Of a stretch of DNA of 64,000 nt, positions 18,481 to 26,733 are shown piece after piece (within the stretch, counting starts at the first letter, position 1; the number at the start of each line of letters is the position of its first letter). This stretch comes from Leptolyngbya sp. NIES-3755. GTDB taxonomy: Bacteria > Cyanobacteriota > Cyanobacteriia > Leptolyngbyales > Leptolyngbyaceae. The stretch covers positions 1,931,030 through 1,995,029 of the forward strand of contig AP017308.1 of NCBI GenBank assembly GCA_001548435.1, given 5' to 3'. A program made the translations under genes and the position numbers. Under the pieces are notes generated by a model that did not search any database, was not told the DNA's origin, and saw only the letters and a program-made list of their open reading frames with translations.

Positions 18481-18711
18481 CTACGTTTAAGTTCCTAATT
18501 CTCTTCATTTAATCTGAGACCTATTCTCAATAATCTGGTATTGTGTTTATAAAGTAAACGCCTTCAGATAAAGGTTCAGACGGCTTCAGTTTCGGCGCAA
18601 TTCCTCCTTATTGCCCTAGAACTGGAGCTTTTTTCTGTTTCAATTCGCAATCTTACAGAACTTAACCCGAAATAAATGGGAATAAGTTGCATTAATGGTG
18701 ATACACTCTGT

Positions 18712-18739
18712 GTTGAAATTATTGAGAGTTATTGTCAAC
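18712..18739 (+). promoter_or_regulatory. Possible Fur-type operator upstream of flavodoxin
   Basis: GTTGAAATTATTGAGAG followed by TTATTGTCAAC is an AT-rich imperfect palindrome, with the repeated TTATTG element common in iron boxes, ending 13 bases before the flavodoxin ATG. Flavodoxin genes of cyanobacteria are usually repressed by FurA under iron sufficiency. The match was judged by eye and is weak. Confidence 0.35.
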
Positions 18740-18752
18740 TTAGGGGAGTGAG

Positions 18753-19262
18753 ATGGCAAAGATTGGATTGTTCTACGGAACACAGACTGGAAACACACAA
18801 ACGATCGCAGAATCAATTCAACAAGCGTTTGGAGGTGCATCTGTCGTGAACTTGCATGATATTTGCGATGCCAGCCCTGAAGATTTCGAGCCGTATGACT
18901 ATCTCATTGTCGGCTGTCCCACTTGGAACATTGGTGAACTCCAAGCCGATTGGGAAGGCTTTTACGATGAACTTGACGCGATCGACTTCAACGGTAAAAA
19001 AGTCGCTTATTTCGGCTGCGGGGATCAGATTGGCTATGCGGACAACTTCCAAGATGCAATGGGGATCTTAGAAGAAAAGATTTCGGAACTTGGAGGTAAA
19101 ACAGTGGGTCATACCCCGACTGAGGGATACGAACATAGTGAATCTAAAGCGGTTCGAGGCGATCAGTTTTGTGGATTAGCGATCGACGAAGACAATCAAT
19201 CTGATCTAACGGATGATCGAATCAATGCTTGGGTCAATCAATTGAAAACGGTGTTTGTATAG
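18753..19262 (+). CDS. isiB: Long-chain flavodoxin
   Basis: 169 residues, the normal length of cyanobacterial IsiB. The FMN phosphate loop is GTQTGNTQT (9-17); the two flavin-stacking loops are around PTWNIGELQADWEG and FGCGDQIGYADNF, and the long-chain insertion follows (PTEGYEHSESKA). It carries electrons from photosystem I to ferredoxin-NADP reductase and replaces ferredoxin when iron is scarce. GGGGAG precedes the ATG, and a possible iron box lies just upstream. No isiA gene precedes it; an ABC transporter operon with its own terminator does. Confidence 0.97.
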   Translation: MAKIGLFYGTQTGNTQTIAESIQQAFGGASVVNLHDICDASPEDFEPYDYLIVGCPTWNIGELQADWEGFYDELDAIDFNGKKVAYFGCGDQIGYADNFQDAMGILEEKISELGGKTVGHTPTEGYEHSESKAVRGDQFCGLAIDEDNQSDLTDDRINAWVNQLKTVFV

Positions 19263-19348
19263 TTCTTTCAAAGTGTATTCGGAAGCCTGATGAAAATTGG
19301 GCTTCTCCTTGTTATCTTCAACTTTAAATCAGTGTTTAGGAGCGCACA

Positions 19349-20056
19349 ATGAATGCTGTCCCGGATGTCGTTTGGATTAGTGCAAGTGCTGGAGTCAAAG
19401 CTTTTGATCGACCTTTGATTCGCTATCTTTCTAAACAAACGACGATCGCTCAATGGCAATACGAACAATCTCCTGACGAACCGAGTTCTCTCTCTGCTGC
19501 GGTAGAACTATTTCATGAGTACTTAGAAACTCAGACCGAACCAGTACATATTGTGGGTCATGGAATGAGCGGTGTGGTTGGATTGCTTTATGCTCGATGT
19601 TTTCCTGAGCGAGTCAAATCTCTATCTTTGCTCAGTGTTGCTGCCCAACCTGCTGTTACTTGGCACGCTCATTACTATGTGCAGCGAAAGTTGCTCCCTT
19701 GTAGTCGTCAACAAGTTCTTGCACAAACGGTCCGATCGCTGTTTGGCAAAGATTTACCCTTTCATCCTCAAGCGTTTGTGGCATTGCTCGATCGGGATCT
19801 AGACACCTCACCAAACTTACATTCGCTCTATGAGTTAGTTCAATTACCAAAAGGCGGCGTAGATGTTCCACTATTTGTCGGTGCTGCAAAAGATGATTCG
19901 GTGATTGACAGACACGCTCATGCTCAATGGAGTCGAATGTTAAAGTTAGGCGATCGACTGTGGCGCTGTCCAACTGGCAGACATTTCTTTCACTTTTTTC
20001 ATCCAGAATCGGTTGGGAATCAACTCTTTCAGTTTTGGAAGCTATCTGTAGATTAG
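19349..20056 (+). CDS. Alpha/beta hydrolase-like protein with Gly in place of the catalytic Ser
   Basis: 235 residues with a hydrolase-like layout, but the nucleophile elbow is VGHGMSG: position 72 is Gly where Ser is standard. An acid candidate (AAKDDSVIDRHAH) and a C-terminal histidine (TGRHFFHFFHPE) remain. There is no signal peptide. It lies 86 bases after isiB in the same direction with no terminator between, so an iron-responsive operon is plausible; the position resembles the third gene (isiC) of isiAB operons, which I recall only loosely. Its stop codon overlaps by four bases the stop of the convergent kinase gene. Confidence 0.8.
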   Translation: MNAVPDVVWISASAGVKAFDRPLIRYLSKQTTIAQWQYEQSPDEPSSLSAAVELFHEYLETQTEPVHIVGHGMSGVVGLLYARCFPERVKSLSLLSVAAQPAVTWHAHYYVQRKLLPCSRQQVLAQTVRSLFGKDLPFHPQAFVALLDRDLDTSPNLHSLYELVQLPKGGVDVPLFVGAAKDDSVIDRHAHAQWSRMLKLGDRLWRCPTGRHFFHFFHPESVGNQLFQFWKLSVD

Positions 20057-23000
20057 ATTTCAGAACTATCTAGTAACGGTAAGCAAACGCGGAAAGTCGC
20101 ACCCTGTCCTTCTCCATCACTCTCAGCATGAATCGTTCCTCCGTGAAGTTCGACTAAGTGACGTGCGATCGCAAGTCCTAACCCGATTCCTTTGGTCGAT
20201 TCGCGCTCTTGCTGGAAGCGATCGAACACACGCGGCAAAAAGTCCGCTGAAATGCCAATGCCCGTATCGATGACGCGAATTTCAGCCTGAGAATTTGTCA
20301 CCGCTGAAAGTTCGATCGTGATGCTGCCACCTGCTGGAGTGAACTTAATCGCATTGTTGAGTAGGTTACAGAGAACTTGTTGCAGTCGATCGCGATCGAC
20401 ATTCGCAATGAGATCCTGAGTCGGAGCTTGCCAGAGTAAATCAATGCCTTTAGTTGTAGCAGTTTGATCAACGGTTGCGATCGCAGTTTCGATCACAGTT
20501 GTAAGTTCGGTGGGCTGAGGCTGAAGATGTAACTTGCCAGCATTCATGCGGGAGAAATCGAGCAGATCTTGAACGAGTTTGGCTTGGAGGGTGGCATTGC
20601 GCTCGATCGTATTCAAGGCTTTAGATAAAGTCGCGGAATTCGGAGGACTAGAGCGTAAAAGTCTTGTCCAGCCGAGAATCGACACAAGAGGCGTATTCAA
20701 CTCGTGCGAAACGGTCGAAAGTAGCTCATCTTTTCTCTGATTCATTTCCCTAGCTTTGTAGAGTGCTTTTCCTCGCTGAAGATGGGTTTGAATTCGAGAA
20801 ATCAGTTCTTGAGCCGAAAACGGTTTGATCAAATAATCGTCCGCGCCTGCTTGTAACCCTTCTACGATCGCTTCTTCTCCCGCACGAGCAGACAAGAGAA
20901 TGATCGGAATTTCTCTAGTTTGCGGATCATCTCGCAAGGTCTGAAGCAATTGAAAGCCATCGACTCCCGGCATCATCACATCGCTGAGAATTAGATCCGG
21001 AAGCTGTCTTTGAACTGCTAATAATGCGGCGGCTCCATCTGTAACGGCTTCGACTGCAACTTGTTCGCTGAGAATTCGCGTCAGATACTCCCGCATATCC
21101 GCATTGTCATCGACTAGCAGAATTCGCGCATCCGAAGGCAGAGTACGATCGCGTTCTTTCCAAAGTTCTGCCTCTTGTAGATAGGGAGCCGCTCCCATTG
21201 CCGTAGAATCCAAAGCACGAGGCGCTTTAATCCGATCGTGCGGCAAATGATCTGAACCGAGAGGAAGCGCGATCGTAAAACAAGTCCCCACGCCAACTGT
21301 ACTCGTCACATTAATCGTTCCACCTTGTAGCTGCACCAATTCATGCACCAGCGCTAACCCAATTCCAGACCCTTCATGCGATCGCGCTTGGGTTCCTTTC
21401 ACTTGATAAAATCGCTCAAACAAATGGGGCAATTCTTCTGGGGCGATTCCCACTCCCGTATCTTCAATCTCCAGAATCAGATGGTGATCTACTGGATGCA
21501 GTCTTACAGTAATCTCACCTTCTAACGTGAACTTGAACGCATTCGATAAGAGATTAAAGACAATCTTCTCCCACAGTTCACGATCGACATACGCGGCTTC
21601 AGGCAACGGTAAACAATCGACGGTGAACCGGAGTCCAGCTTGCTCGATCGTCGATCGAAACACCGATGCTAATTCAGCCGTAAATTGCGATAAATCTGTC
21701 GGTTCATACACCGCTTCGATTCGTCCCGCTTCGATTCGAGAAAAGTCAAGCAGCGTATTCACCAGTTTTAGCAAGCGTAAACTATTGCGGTGAGCCAGTT
21801 CCAACGAGTCTCGCAGCTTGGGGGAAATAGAGCGATCGTTTAACGCTTCTTCTAAAGGATTAATCAGCAGCGTCAGCGGAGTACGGAATTCGTGACTGAT
21901 GTTGCTGAAGAAGGCGGTTTTTGCTCGATCGAGTTCTGCTAGAGATTCGGCGCGTTGGCGTTCTTCTTCGCGGGCGGCTTGTTCTTGAATCCGTTGAATT
22001 TCTGACTCTTGCAGAGCGCGTTCGGCGCGGGCGCGTTCGACCGCCGCCCACGTTCTTTCCGCCGCTTCTTCGACCAGCCGGATTTCGTCCGCCGTCCACT
22101 CGTGCGGCTCACGGTGATATGCGGCGAAATTTGAAACCCAGCGATTGTTTTTGACGCACGGAACGGCGAGAACCGAAACATTGCCCAGCGCCAGCATCGC
22201 CTCCAGTTCCACTGCGGAAAATCTCTCATCGCGCTCGGCATCCGTAGTGATAAAGTTTTGCCCGGTGCTTAAAAGTTCTCCCGCCGTGCCGAAGTCGCTC
22301 ACGAGAAATTGCCCGACAATATTCAGGAAATCGCCGCGCACGTAGTTGTCGGCGACCGAGATGGTTTCGCCGTCGTCCGAAATTTCTGCATACAGCACGC
22401 GGTCGGCTTTGAGATGTTCTCCGACGACGCGCATCGCCGCCTGCTGAATTTCAACTGGGTTAGAGAGCGATCGCAGCGCATCCGACAGCTTCACCCGGAA
22501 CGCATCCAGTTCGGCAGCGCGGCGCAGTTGTTTCTCTGTTTGCTTGCGATCGTCTTCAGCGCTCATGCGATCGGTGATGTCATACGACACGGCAAGGACA
22601 GCATAAACTTCTCCGGTATCCGTTCGTAGCGGCGTTCCACGAGAAACGTACCAGCGATCGTGCGAATGGTGTTCGTGTTCAAATGGCTCACCGGATAGCG
22701 CTTGGCGATAGAGCGCTTCGTAGGTGGGCAACAATTCTGGCGGAATCATCTCAAACAGTGTGCGTCCTAAAAAATCCTCTGGTTTGAATCCTGCGATCGC
22801 CAGCGCTTCTCCTTCTGCCAGTAAGTAGCGAAAATCGCGATCGATGACAAAGCCTGCTCCACCCGGTAGATTCTGAATCATTGCTTTGGCGAGGGCTTCT
22901 GAGGAGCGGGCTTGTTCGAGAGCGATGCGTTGCGGGTGAACGTCTGTTGCGGCTCCGAACCAAATCACAGTGCCATTGGGATCGATCATTGGTTCTGCTC

Positions 23001-23319
23001 TGACCAGAAACCAGCGGTAATTTCCGTCTTTGTCTCGGATACGGTGTTCGTGTCTGAGGGGGCGGCATTCTCTCACCGCAGCGTGAAAATTGTCGTAAGA
23101 AGCAGCGCGATCGTCGGGATGAATGGTTTCTAGCCAGCCGTCTCCTTGAGCTTCTTCAAGAGTTTGTCCGGTGTAATCGAGCCAGCGTTGGTTATACCAG
23201 AGGGCTTTTCCTTCGGGGGAGTTTTGCCAGAGCATATCTGGGACGAGATTCGCGATCGCCTTGAAATACGTTTCGTTCTCGATTAAGCTTTCGTTTTGCG
23301 TATTGTTTTGCGATCGCAT
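20053..23319 (-). CDS. Double-core hybrid sensor histidine kinase (PAS-PAS-GAF-HK-REC-HK)
   Basis: 1088 residues, no membrane helix, so a cytosolic sensor. PAS1 spans about 14-135 (WQNSPEGKALWYNQRWLDYTG), PAS2 about 145-255 and a GAF about 285-440. A charged Arg/Glu/Ala coiled coil leads to kinase core 1 with His476 (NISHEFRTPL) and ATP-binding motifs WEKIVFNLLSNAFKF, DTGVGIAPEELP and GSGIGLALV. A receiver follows with phospho-acceptor Asp780 (LILSDVMMPG), then core 2 with His872 (TVSHELNTPL) and its own ATPase (NLLNNAIKFTPAG, DTGIGISADFLP). AAGG precedes the ATG. It is a paralogue of the kinase at 24058-26649. The output partner may be the PAS-receiver protein at 26734. The signal is unknown. 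Confidence 0.93.
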   Translation of the reverse strand: MRSQNNTQNESLIENETYFKAIANLVPDMLWQNSPEGKALWYNQRWLDYTGQTLEEAQGDGWLETIHPDDRAASYDNFHAAVRECRPLRHEHRIRDKDGNYRWFLVRAEPMIDPNGTVIWFGAATDVHPQRIALEQARSSEALAKAMIQNLPGGAGFVIDRDFRYLLAEGEALAIAGFKPEDFLGRTLFEMIPPELLPTYEALYRQALSGEPFEHEHHSHDRWYVSRGTPLRTDTGEVYAVLAVSYDITDRMSAEDDRKQTEKQLRRAAELDAFRVKLSDALRSLSNPVEIQQAAMRVVGEHLKADRVLYAEISDDGETISVADNYVRGDFLNIVGQFLVSDFGTAGELLSTGQNFITTDAERDERFSAVELEAMLALGNVSVLAVPCVKNNRWVSNFAAYHREPHEWTADEIRLVEEAAERTWAAVERARAERALQESEIQRIQEQAAREEERQRAESLAELDRAKTAFFSNISHEFRTPLTLLINPLEEALNDRSISPKLRDSLELAHRNSLRLLKLVNTLLDFSRIEAGRIEAVYEPTDLSQFTAELASVFRSTIEQAGLRFTVDCLPLPEAAYVDRELWEKIVFNLLSNAFKFTLEGEITVRLHPVDHHLILEIEDTGVGIAPEELPHLFERFYQVKGTQARSHEGSGIGLALVHELVQLQGGTINVTSTVGVGTCFTIALPLGSDHLPHDRIKAPRALDSTAMGAAPYLQEAELWKERDRTLPSDARILLVDDNADMREYLTRILSEQVAVEAVTDGAAALLAVQRQLPDLILSDVMMPGVDGFQLLQTLRDDPQTREIPIILLSARAGEEAIVEGLQAGADDYLIKPFSAQELISRIQTHLQRGKALYKAREMNQRKDELLSTVSHELNTPLVSILGWTRLLRSSPPNSATLSKALNTIERNATLQAKLVQDLLDFSRMNAGKLHLQPQPTELTTVIETAIATVDQTATTKGIDLLWQAPTQDLIANVDRDRLQQVLCNLLNNAIKFTPAGGSITIELSAVTNSQAEIRVIDTGIGISADFLPRVFDRFQQERESTKGIGLGLAIARHLVELHGGTIHAESDGEGQGATFRVCLPLLDSSEI

Positions 23320-23349
23320 CGACCTTCACTCCAGTCCTTTTATAAAATG

Positions 23350-23763
23350 CTACGGACTTGCAATTGAAATCACTCGAATCTCTGTGACGCGGTGCATCGG
23401 TTTTGTGGTTCTTTCAGTTGTGATGAACGCTTCTGCATTTACAGAAAGTGCCGCAGCGATATGAAGTGCATCCATCGCCGCGAGTCCGTAGGTGCAGGCA
23501 ATCCGGCCTCCATCATGGATAATTTGCTCTAGTTTATCTGCCCAAAGCGTTACCCCGTTAAAGTAGAACTCATAAAATTCAATTTCTCTTTGTTGACGAT
23601 GATAGATGGCTTTGGATAGCGTTTCTAGATGAACAAATTGGCTCGTAGCAAATTGGGAGATTGGATTATCGAGAGTTTCAACTGCACGAGTTCCAATTGA
23701 CCCAACGCCTCGAAAAGCGTTAATCAGAACTCCAGAATCTAAATAAACAATCTCAAGGCTCAC
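23350..23763 (-). CDS. PIN domain ribonuclease toxin, VapC-like
   Basis: 137 residues of PIN fold: first acidic residue in IVYLDSGVLINAF, Glu in VHLETLSKAIYH, and the third acidic pair region GLAAMDALHIAAALSVNAEAFIT. PIN toxins cleave RNA using magnesium held by these residues. Its start overlaps the end of the upstream small gene by 11 bases, the usual antitoxin-toxin arrangement. It sits between two hybrid kinase genes on the same strand. The target RNA is unknown. Confidence 0.85.
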   Translation of the reverse strand: MSLEIVYLDSGVLINAFRGVGSIGTRAVETLDNPISQFATSQFVHLETLSKAIYHRQQREIEFYEFYFNGVTLWADKLEQIIHDGGRIACTYGLAAMDALHIAAALSVNAEAFITTERTTKPMHRVTEIRVISIASP

Positions 23764-23992
23764 GATACCCGCCTCGCCGTTCTGCTAATTCTTGTTCGAG
23801 TTCTTCTTCACTCAGGAGTGTCATGCCTTCTGCGATCGCACGTTGACGAATCTCCCAAAGTTTTTTAGCCAGCGGTGTTTGCGGCACGAATTCTGGTTCT
23901 GGCTTGAGAGATTGAACCATTTTCAGGACTTGATCTTGTGCTTCGGGAGGCAGTTCGCGCCAACATTCTAGTAGTTGTTCTTCTTTGCTCAT
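23753..23992 (-). CDS. Probable antitoxin of the PIN toxin
   Basis: 79 residues, acidic and helical: MSKEEQLLECWRELPPEAQDQVL resembles the DUF2281/VapB-like leader of cyanobacterial antitoxins, and the C-terminal tail LSEEELEQELAERRGG is the kind of flexible segment that wraps a PIN toxin. The 11-base overlap with the PIN gene indicates translational coupling. No clear DNA-binding fold is visible, so autoregulation is uncertain. Assignment rests mainly on context. Confidence 0.75.
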   Translation of the reverse strand: MSKEEQLLECWRELPPEAQDQVLKMVQSLKPEPEFVPQTPLAKKLWEIRQRAIAEGMTLLSEEELEQELAERRGGYREP

Positions 23993-24057
23993 GATTTGTT
24001 TCTCGATCGATAGTTTGATTCTAATTCCTATATTTTCTTACTAATTAGATGTAGCGA

Positions 24058-26649
24058 TCAAAGTGGCAGTCTGATGATAAATGTCGCGCCTCTTCCTTCT
24101 CCATCACTTTCGACCTCGATCGTACCGTGATGAAGTTCGACTAAAGGACGGGCGATCGCGAGTCCAATTCCCACGCCGCCGGGAGAATGCCGACTCGGAA
24201 TCTCTGCTTGAGAAAAGCGATCGAAGACACGCGGCAGAAATTCTGGAGCAATGCCAATTCCGGTATCGCTGACCGTGAGTTGCATCTGTGATTCGATCGC
24301 TTCGAGTTGTACCTTGACCTGTCCGCCGGGTGGCGTGAATTTAATCGCGTTGTCGAGCAAAATGCTGAGAACTTGCCGTAAGCGATCGCCATCTGCGGAC
24401 ATCGTGCCATGAATGCCGATCGCAGTAAAATCGAGCAGTTGGATTTGTTTGGCTGCCGCTCTGTCTTGAAATTGAGCGATCGTATTTTGCACCAGTGGCA
24501 CGAATTCGACGAGTTGCGGCTTCAGATGTAAATCGCCAGAGAGAATGCTCGAAATATCGAGTAAGTTTTTGACTAATTCGGCTTGGATCGTGGCGTTGCG
24601 TTCGATCGAGGCAAGGGCACGAATGAACCGCGCCGGCTCAAACGATTGAGTTTGTAATAATCGTGCCCAAGCCAGAATCGTGGCGAGTGGGGCTTGTAAT
24701 TCGTGCGTGATCGTCTTGAGAAATTCAGTTTTGAAGCGATTCGTCGATCGTTCTTGGCGCAGTTGGGACATGTGCAATTGGGATTCGACTCGTGCGATCA
24801 GTTCACGGGCAGAAAACGGTTTGATCAAGTAATCGTCCGCGCCTGCTTCTAAACCTTCGATCGTCGATTCTTCTCCTGCTCGTGCAGATAATAAAATGAC
24901 GGGAATGCTCTCGGTTTGGGGATCGCTCCGGAGGGTTTGCAGCAATTGAAAGCCATCGACTTCGGGCATCATCACATCGCTGAGAATCAGATCGGGGGGA
25001 TTTTGTTGGATTCGATCGAGTGCGATCGCGCCATTCGCTGCCGTTTCAACTTCCCATCGCTGATTCAGTAACCGATATAAGTAATTCCGCATATCTAAAT
25101 TGTCATCGACCAAAAGAATTCGAGCCGTTTTGGAACTTAATGATTTAGGCTCTGAGCTTTGCGATCGGACTTCTAATCCTCGCATTTGAACGTCTGATCC
25201 CCATGCTTGAGTATCTAAGTCTCTCGCTTGAGTATCTAAGTCTCTCGCTTGAGTGTTTGAGTCTCGCGTTTGAGTATTTGAACCTCGCGCTTGAGTATCT
25301 AAGTCTCGTGCTTGAGTATCTAAGTCTCGTGCTTGAGTATCTAAGTCTCGTGCTTGAGTGTTTGAATCTCGTGCTTGAGTATTTGAGCCTGAACGTTGAA
25401 TGTCTGAGAATTGCGATCGAGAATCTAAAGATGTTTCCGGTAGCCATCGCAGAGCTTCTTCTAGAAACGCATTCGCTCCCATTGCAGTTGGAATAAAAGG
25501 CGATGTGACTGCAATTTGATCGATCGAAAGATGAGCCACACCCGTCGGAATTGTGACTCGAAAACAACTGCCGTTCCCCTCGGTGCTATCTACCACGATC
25601 GTGCCGCCGTGTAGTTTGACCAATTCCTGCACCAGCGATAGTCCAATTCCCGACCCTTCAAAGCTTCTTCCCTTGACTGCTTTCACCTGGTAGAACCGAT
25701 CGAACAAGTGCGGCAGTTCTGTTTCAGAAATTCCAATCCCCGTATCTTGAACCACCAACTCTACACGATCGCCTTTCCAAGTTAAGCGAACTGCAATCTC
25801 TCCCTCAGACGTGAACTTAAACGCATTCGAGAGCAAATTAAAGACAATTTTCTCCCACATCTCCGGATCAACATAGACCGCTTCTGGCAAAGTAGGACAG
25901 TCGATCGTGAATTGGATTCCAGCTTGCTCGATCGTCGATCGAAAGACACTCGCAAGTTCAGCCGTAAAACTTCCTAGCCCAATCGGGTAAAACACTCCCC
26001 GAAATTGCCCCGCTTCAATCCGGGAAAAGTCAAGCAAAACATTCACCAGTTTGAGCAACTGTACGCTACTGCGATACGCGAGTTCTAAGTCCGATCGATG
26101 ATCCAGTGTAATTGTGCGATCGTCTAACACCGCTTCAATTCCACCCATCAATAAAGTGAGCGGGGTACGAAACTCATGGCTAATATTGCTAAACAAGGCT
26201 CTTTGAGCGATCTCTGCCTGTTTGCGATCGGTAATATCATCGAACACGACTGCAATTTGACGACTTCCATCTCCACCGATCCGCGACGCATAACAGCTAT
26301 ACCAGCGATTTACAGCAGCATTGTGCCGCTCAATTCGTTCAGCCTCGCCCGTTTTTGCAACTCGATCGAACAACTCTATCCAACACGGTTCGACAACCGG
26401 AATTACTTCGAGCGCAGTTTGCCCAATCACGAACCCTAATCCGGTCTGCTGGTCGAACACTTGATTGGTTTCAACATACCGCCAGTCAAGCAGTTCGTCC
26501 GCATCGTTATAAATCAGATCAATCACACAAAATCCTTCATCGATCGACTCGAACAGAGCGCGATACTTTTCTTCCGATGCGCGGAGTTGAACAATCTCGG
26601 CTCGGAGCGAGGCAATAATTTCAGATTCGTTCTCACCAGGGACGGTCAT
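24058..26649 (-). CDS. Double-core hybrid sensor histidine kinase with heptapeptide-repeat linker
   Basis: 863 residues from the ATG at 26649 (AGGAAG upstream; a GTG 18 bases earlier overlaps that site). A short coiled coil and PAS domain (EKYRALFESIDEGFCVIDL) lead to core 1 with His158 (NISHEFRTPL) and ATPase motifs NLLSNAFKF, DTGIGISETELP and GSGIGLSLV. A linker at about 420-485 made of seven-residue repeats precedes a receiver with Asp558 (LILSDVMMPE), then core 2 with His649 (TITHELQAPL) and ATPase motifs (DTGIGIAPEFLP, GVGIGLAIA). It closely parallels the kinase at 20053-23319 but lacks the second PAS and the GAF. Gene duplication followed by loss or gain of sensors is likely. Confidence 0.92.
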   Translation of the reverse strand: MTVPGENESEIIASLRAEIVQLRASEEKYRALFESIDEGFCVIDLIYNDADELLDWRYVETNQVFDQQTGLGFVIGQTALEVIPVVEPCWIELFDRVAKTGEAERIERHNAAVNRWYSCYASRIGGDGSRQIAVVFDDITDRKQAEIAQRALFSNISHEFRTPLTLLMGGIEAVLDDRTITLDHRSDLELAYRSSVQLLKLVNVLLDFSRIEAGQFRGVFYPIGLGSFTAELASVFRSTIEQAGIQFTIDCPTLPEAVYVDPEMWEKIVFNLLSNAFKFTSEGEIAVRLTWKGDRVELVVQDTGIGISETELPHLFDRFYQVKAVKGRSFEGSGIGLSLVQELVKLHGGTIVVDSTEGNGSCFRVTIPTGVAHLSIDQIAVTSPFIPTAMGANAFLEEALRWLPETSLDSRSQFSDIQRSGSNTQARDSNTQARDLDTQARDLDTQARDLDTQARGSNTQTRDSNTQARDLDTQARDLDTQAWGSDVQMRGLEVRSQSSEPKSLSSKTARILLVDDNLDMRNYLYRLLNQRWEVETAANGAIALDRIQQNPPDLILSDVMMPEVDGFQLLQTLRSDPQTESIPVILLSARAGEESTIEGLEAGADDYLIKPFSARELIARVESQLHMSQLRQERSTNRFKTEFLKTITHELQAPLATILAWARLLQTQSFEPARFIRALASIERNATIQAELVKNLLDISSILSGDLHLKPQLVEFVPLVQNTIAQFQDRAAAKQIQLLDFTAIGIHGTMSADGDRLRQVLSILLDNAIKFTPPGGQVKVQLEAIESQMQLTVSDTGIGIAPEFLPRVFDRFSQAEIPSRHSPGGVGIGLAIARPLVELHHGTIEVESDGEGRGATFIIRLPL
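25195..25391 (-). repeat. Nine-unit 21-bp tandem repeat inside a kinase gene
   Basis: A unit close to CTTGAGTATCTAAGTCTC plus three bases is repeated head to tail about nine times, with two decayed units at the left end. Because 21 is a multiple of three, it encodes seven-residue units of the type (S/L)(N/D)TQARD. Neighbouring units are almost identical at DNA level, so the array is young or being homogenised, and it may vary in copy number between strains. Confidence 0.9.
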
Positions 26650-26733
26650 CGCATGACTTCCTCTCACGCTAAGTTACAGGGAATGATTTGCAATCAAGTT
26701 AAATATCGGTCTCTAAATTCCGTTCTGCACCGT

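Noticed and set aside
18481-18711. Possible tRNA or small RNA in the gap before flavodoxin
   Set aside because: No cloverleaf pairing, T-loop string or clean terminator was found beyond the ABC operon terminator.
22000-22350. GC-rich patch in the kinase gene as a possible foreign insert
   Set aside because: It encodes an Arg/Glu/Ala coiled coil and a GAF domain in continuous frame; composition follows the amino acids needed.
25195-25391. CRISPR array
   Set aside because: The units are contiguous 21-bp coding repeats with no spacers and no cas genes nearby.
25203-25496. Plus-strand open frame of leucine-rich repeats (LEYLSLS type)
   Set aside because: It is the complementary reading of the 21-bp repeat inside a well-supported kinase gene on the minus strand; the apparent repeats are inherited from the DNA array.
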